From: Proteiniphilum sp.
Lineage (GTDB): Bacteria; Bacteroidota; Bacteroidia; Bacteroidales; Dysgonomonadaceae
Length of the DNA stretch: 7,280 bases
Direction: 5' to 3'
NCBI GenBank assembly: GCA_031284475.1
Contig: JAISZV010000122.1
Location: 1-7,280, forward strand
Part shown: one piece after another, positions 6,461 to 7,280 of the stretch
Numbering within the stretch: position 1 is the first letter of the stretch
Layout: every line of letters starts with the position of its first letter
Made by a program: the position numbers and the translations under genes
The notes under the pieces: model-generated
What the model was told of the DNA's origin: nothing
What the model saw: the letters and a program-made list of their open reading frames with translations, nothing else
Databases searched by the model: none

Positions 6461-6817
6461 TTACCTCACTTCGCCCCACGCCACGTTACTGTTGCCTTTT
6501 TTATGCTCGGCATAGGAATCAGGCGCATACGGACCGCCAGCTTCCCAAGCACCATAGGTGTAAGTGCTATCTGTTTGCAAAACCACGCGATGATCCTTTT
6601 CGGCATGGTAATATTTACCCCAGAAATTGAACAAACCTGTTGAATACTCCAATCTACCGCCATTTCCATCTGTAATAACCGTGCTGAGAGTGGTCATGTC
6701 AGAAGAGGTTTCGCATTCAGTGGCATCTGTCGAAACATCATCCGACAACGCAAACGCAGGTGCAATTGAACCGCCAATAAGCAGAACACACACCAAACAA
6801 CCAATTATCTTTTTCAT
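6461..6817 (-). CDS. Lactococcin 972-family bacteriocin precursor
   Basis: The 118-residue precursor has a clear Sec signal peptide: MKK, a hydrophobic core at residues 4-16, and a signal peptidase I site IAPAFA|LS after A23. The mature protein would be about 95 residues. Its C-terminal two thirds carry the family pattern GG54, then a glycine, then YYH (69-71), H76 and the V78-V79 strand. A G-W-G-G turn follows (GAWEAGG, 89-95), then N109-S-N-V-A-W near the end. This parallels lactococcin 972 (GGYW..., SNYYH....H.SSV). The prototype is exported by Sec and blocks septum formation by binding lipid II in Lactococcus. Oddities here are an acidic, Ser/Thr-rich mature N-terminal extension (residues 24-50) with a lone cysteine (C35), and loss of the usual tryptophan after GG (GGRLEY). 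AAAGGAG lies 6 nt before ATG 6817. The gene heads an operon with its ATPase and DUF1430 partner, which supports the call. Target range is unknown. Confidence 0.83.
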   Translation of the reverse strand: MKKIIGCLVCVLLIGGSIAPAFALSDDVSTDATECETSSDMTTLSTVITDGNGGRLEYSTGLFNFWGKYYHAEKDHRVVLQTDSTYTYGAWEAGGPYAPDSYAEHKKGNSNVAWGEVR

Positions 6818-6823
6818 CTTCTT

Positions 6824-6830
6824 CTCCTTT
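6824..6830 (-). promoter_or_regulatory. Ribosome binding site of the bacteriocin gene
   Basis: AAAGGAG on the minus strand (6830-6824) is a near-perfect Shine-Dalgarno sequence 6 nt before ATG 6817. It is stronger than those of the two transporter genes, consistent with higher production of the peptide. Confidence 0.8.
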
Positions 6831-6858
6831 AATCACAAGCAATAATGTGAGATATACA

Positions 6859-6888
6859 TATATAGCCCTTTACTTGAATATATACCAA
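6859..6888 (-). promoter_or_regulatory. Candidate proximal promoter of the bacteriocin operon
   Basis: TTGGTA (6888-6883) and TATATA (6864-6859) are spaced 18 bp apart on the minus strand and would start RNA near 6852, a 35-nt leader. The region is so AT-rich that chance matches are easy. A perfect 10-bp palindrome GCATTAATGC (6906-6915) lies just upstream and could be a regulator site, which is speculative. Confidence 0.3.
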
Positions 6889-6982
6889 TTATCTAAAAGG
6901 TACTTGCATTAATGCCGTATACTAATACCACTTTCGATAATTTTGATAACAAATACAAGCTTGAAAAATAGGACCTGTATAT

Positions 6983-7011
6983 ATTAAATCATTATTATGT
7001 GCTATCGTCAA
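6983..7011 (-). promoter_or_regulatory. Candidate distal promoter of the bacteriocin operon
   Basis: TTGACG (7011-7006) and TTTAAT (6988-6983) are spaced 17 bp apart on the minus strand, each matching consensus at 5 of 6 positions. This is the better consensus match of the two candidates. It would give a long leader of about 160 nt before ATG 6817, in which I see no recognised riboswitch. Confidence 0.4.
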
Positions 7012-7080
7012 TTTCACTTTCGGCTGACTTTCGGACTTTTAACAGCACAAACTGCAACTTATGCGTTATAATAATAGGTG

Positions 7081-7266
7081 AATGCGCAGGTTCGGCGCAT
7101 TTATACTTGTGAGCGATTGAAGATTCCGACCGCATTTGCCTGTTTTACGCGGCTTCAGCCGCAATGTAAAACAGGACAGCGAAGAGAGCGAAGCGAACGT
7201 AGGAGCCCCAACGGGGCGTTGCGGTCGGACAGCGGAAACAAGTATCACCGGCTCGCGTTTATGGAA
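7081..7266 (+). repeat. Structured repeat, copy B (long form with apical insert)
   Basis: A 5' hairpin AATGCGC/GCGCATT (7081-7087, 7095-7101) precedes an outer stem ATACTTGT (7103-7110)/ACAAGTAT (7238-7245) and an inner stem CCGACCGCA (7126-7134)/TGCGGTCGG (7220-7228). The linkers (15 nt left, 9 nt right) match copy A in length. The tail CACCGGCTCGCGTTTATGG (7246-7264) matches the tail of A with one inserted G. Where A has a 2-nt loop, B has 85 nt with its own 10-bp hairpin CCTGTTTTAC/GTAAAACAGG (7139-7148, 7166-7175), nested GCGGCT/AGCCGC, a purine-rich GCGA tract and GCCCC/GGGGC (7205-7209, 7213-7217). A perfect -10 TATAAT (7067-7072) lies 9 nt before the first hairpin, but without a clear -35. 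The copy may continue beyond the window. Confidence 0.6.
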
Positions 7267-7280
7267 AATTCAAATGCTAG

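Noticed and set aside
7066..7248. 60-codon minus-strand frame in repeat B
   Set aside because: It is fully explained by the inverted repeats of the element, and no RBS or family resemblance is visible.
1..7280. CRISPR array, tRNA or rRNA genes
   Set aside because: No regularly spaced direct repeats, no cloverleaf with a tRNA T-loop motif and no rRNA-like segments were seen on either strand.

Overview
The window looks like an accessory region of a low-to-mid G+C Firmicute, probably a gut or rumen Clostridium-like organism. The reasons are strong AGGAGG-type ribosome binding sites, AT-rich intergenic DNA, classic Rho-independent terminators, an IS1634-type transposase, a TopB-like fragment of the kind carried by conjugative elements, and a lactococcin 972-type bacteriocin operon. 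The organism is inferred; no marker gene is present.

Layout. Bases 1-113 hold nothing I can assign. Bases 114-1832 (minus) encode an apparently intact IS1634-family DDE transposase with a good promoter (1873-1901) next to a 10-bp AT-rich palindrome (1900-1922). I could not define the terminal inverted repeats or target duplication of this IS. A plus-strand coiled-coil protein of unknown function (1980-2600, uncertain start) follows and ends at a very strong terminator (2642-2681). A 79-codon remnant of a topoisomerase III-like gene (2731-2970) has an excellent RBS, but family similarity stops after about 35 residues. Bases 2971-3300 hold no large gene. They contain structured repeat copy A, a possible 36-codon micro-ORF and a plus-strand terminator.

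Bases 3301-6817 (minus) form the functional core. Reading in the direction of transcription, there is a Sec-exported lactococcin 972-family bacteriocin precursor (6817-6461), a 269-bp spacer carrying a UNCG-capped hairpin and a purine-rich GCGA tract, a MacB/LolD-like ABC ATPase (6191-5547), and a 749-residue DUF1430-type 'bacteriocin-associated integral membrane protein' (5550-3301). The last two overlap as ATGA. In this system the peptide leaves by the Sec pathway, and the ATPase and large permease are thought to give immunity and/or help export. The leader upstream of the bacteriocin (6818-about 7011) is AT-rich with two candidate promoters.

The end of the window (7081-7280) carries copy B of the structured repeat seen at 3078-3160, in the same orientation, so the two copies bracket the whole bacteriocin cassette. 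The copies share an 8-bp outer stem in which one base pair has changed on both sides (C-G to T-A), an inner CGACCGCA/TGCGGTCG stem and linkers of matching length. The apical loop differs greatly: 2 nt in A, and an 85-nt insert with its own hairpins in B. This repeat pair is the least explained feature here.
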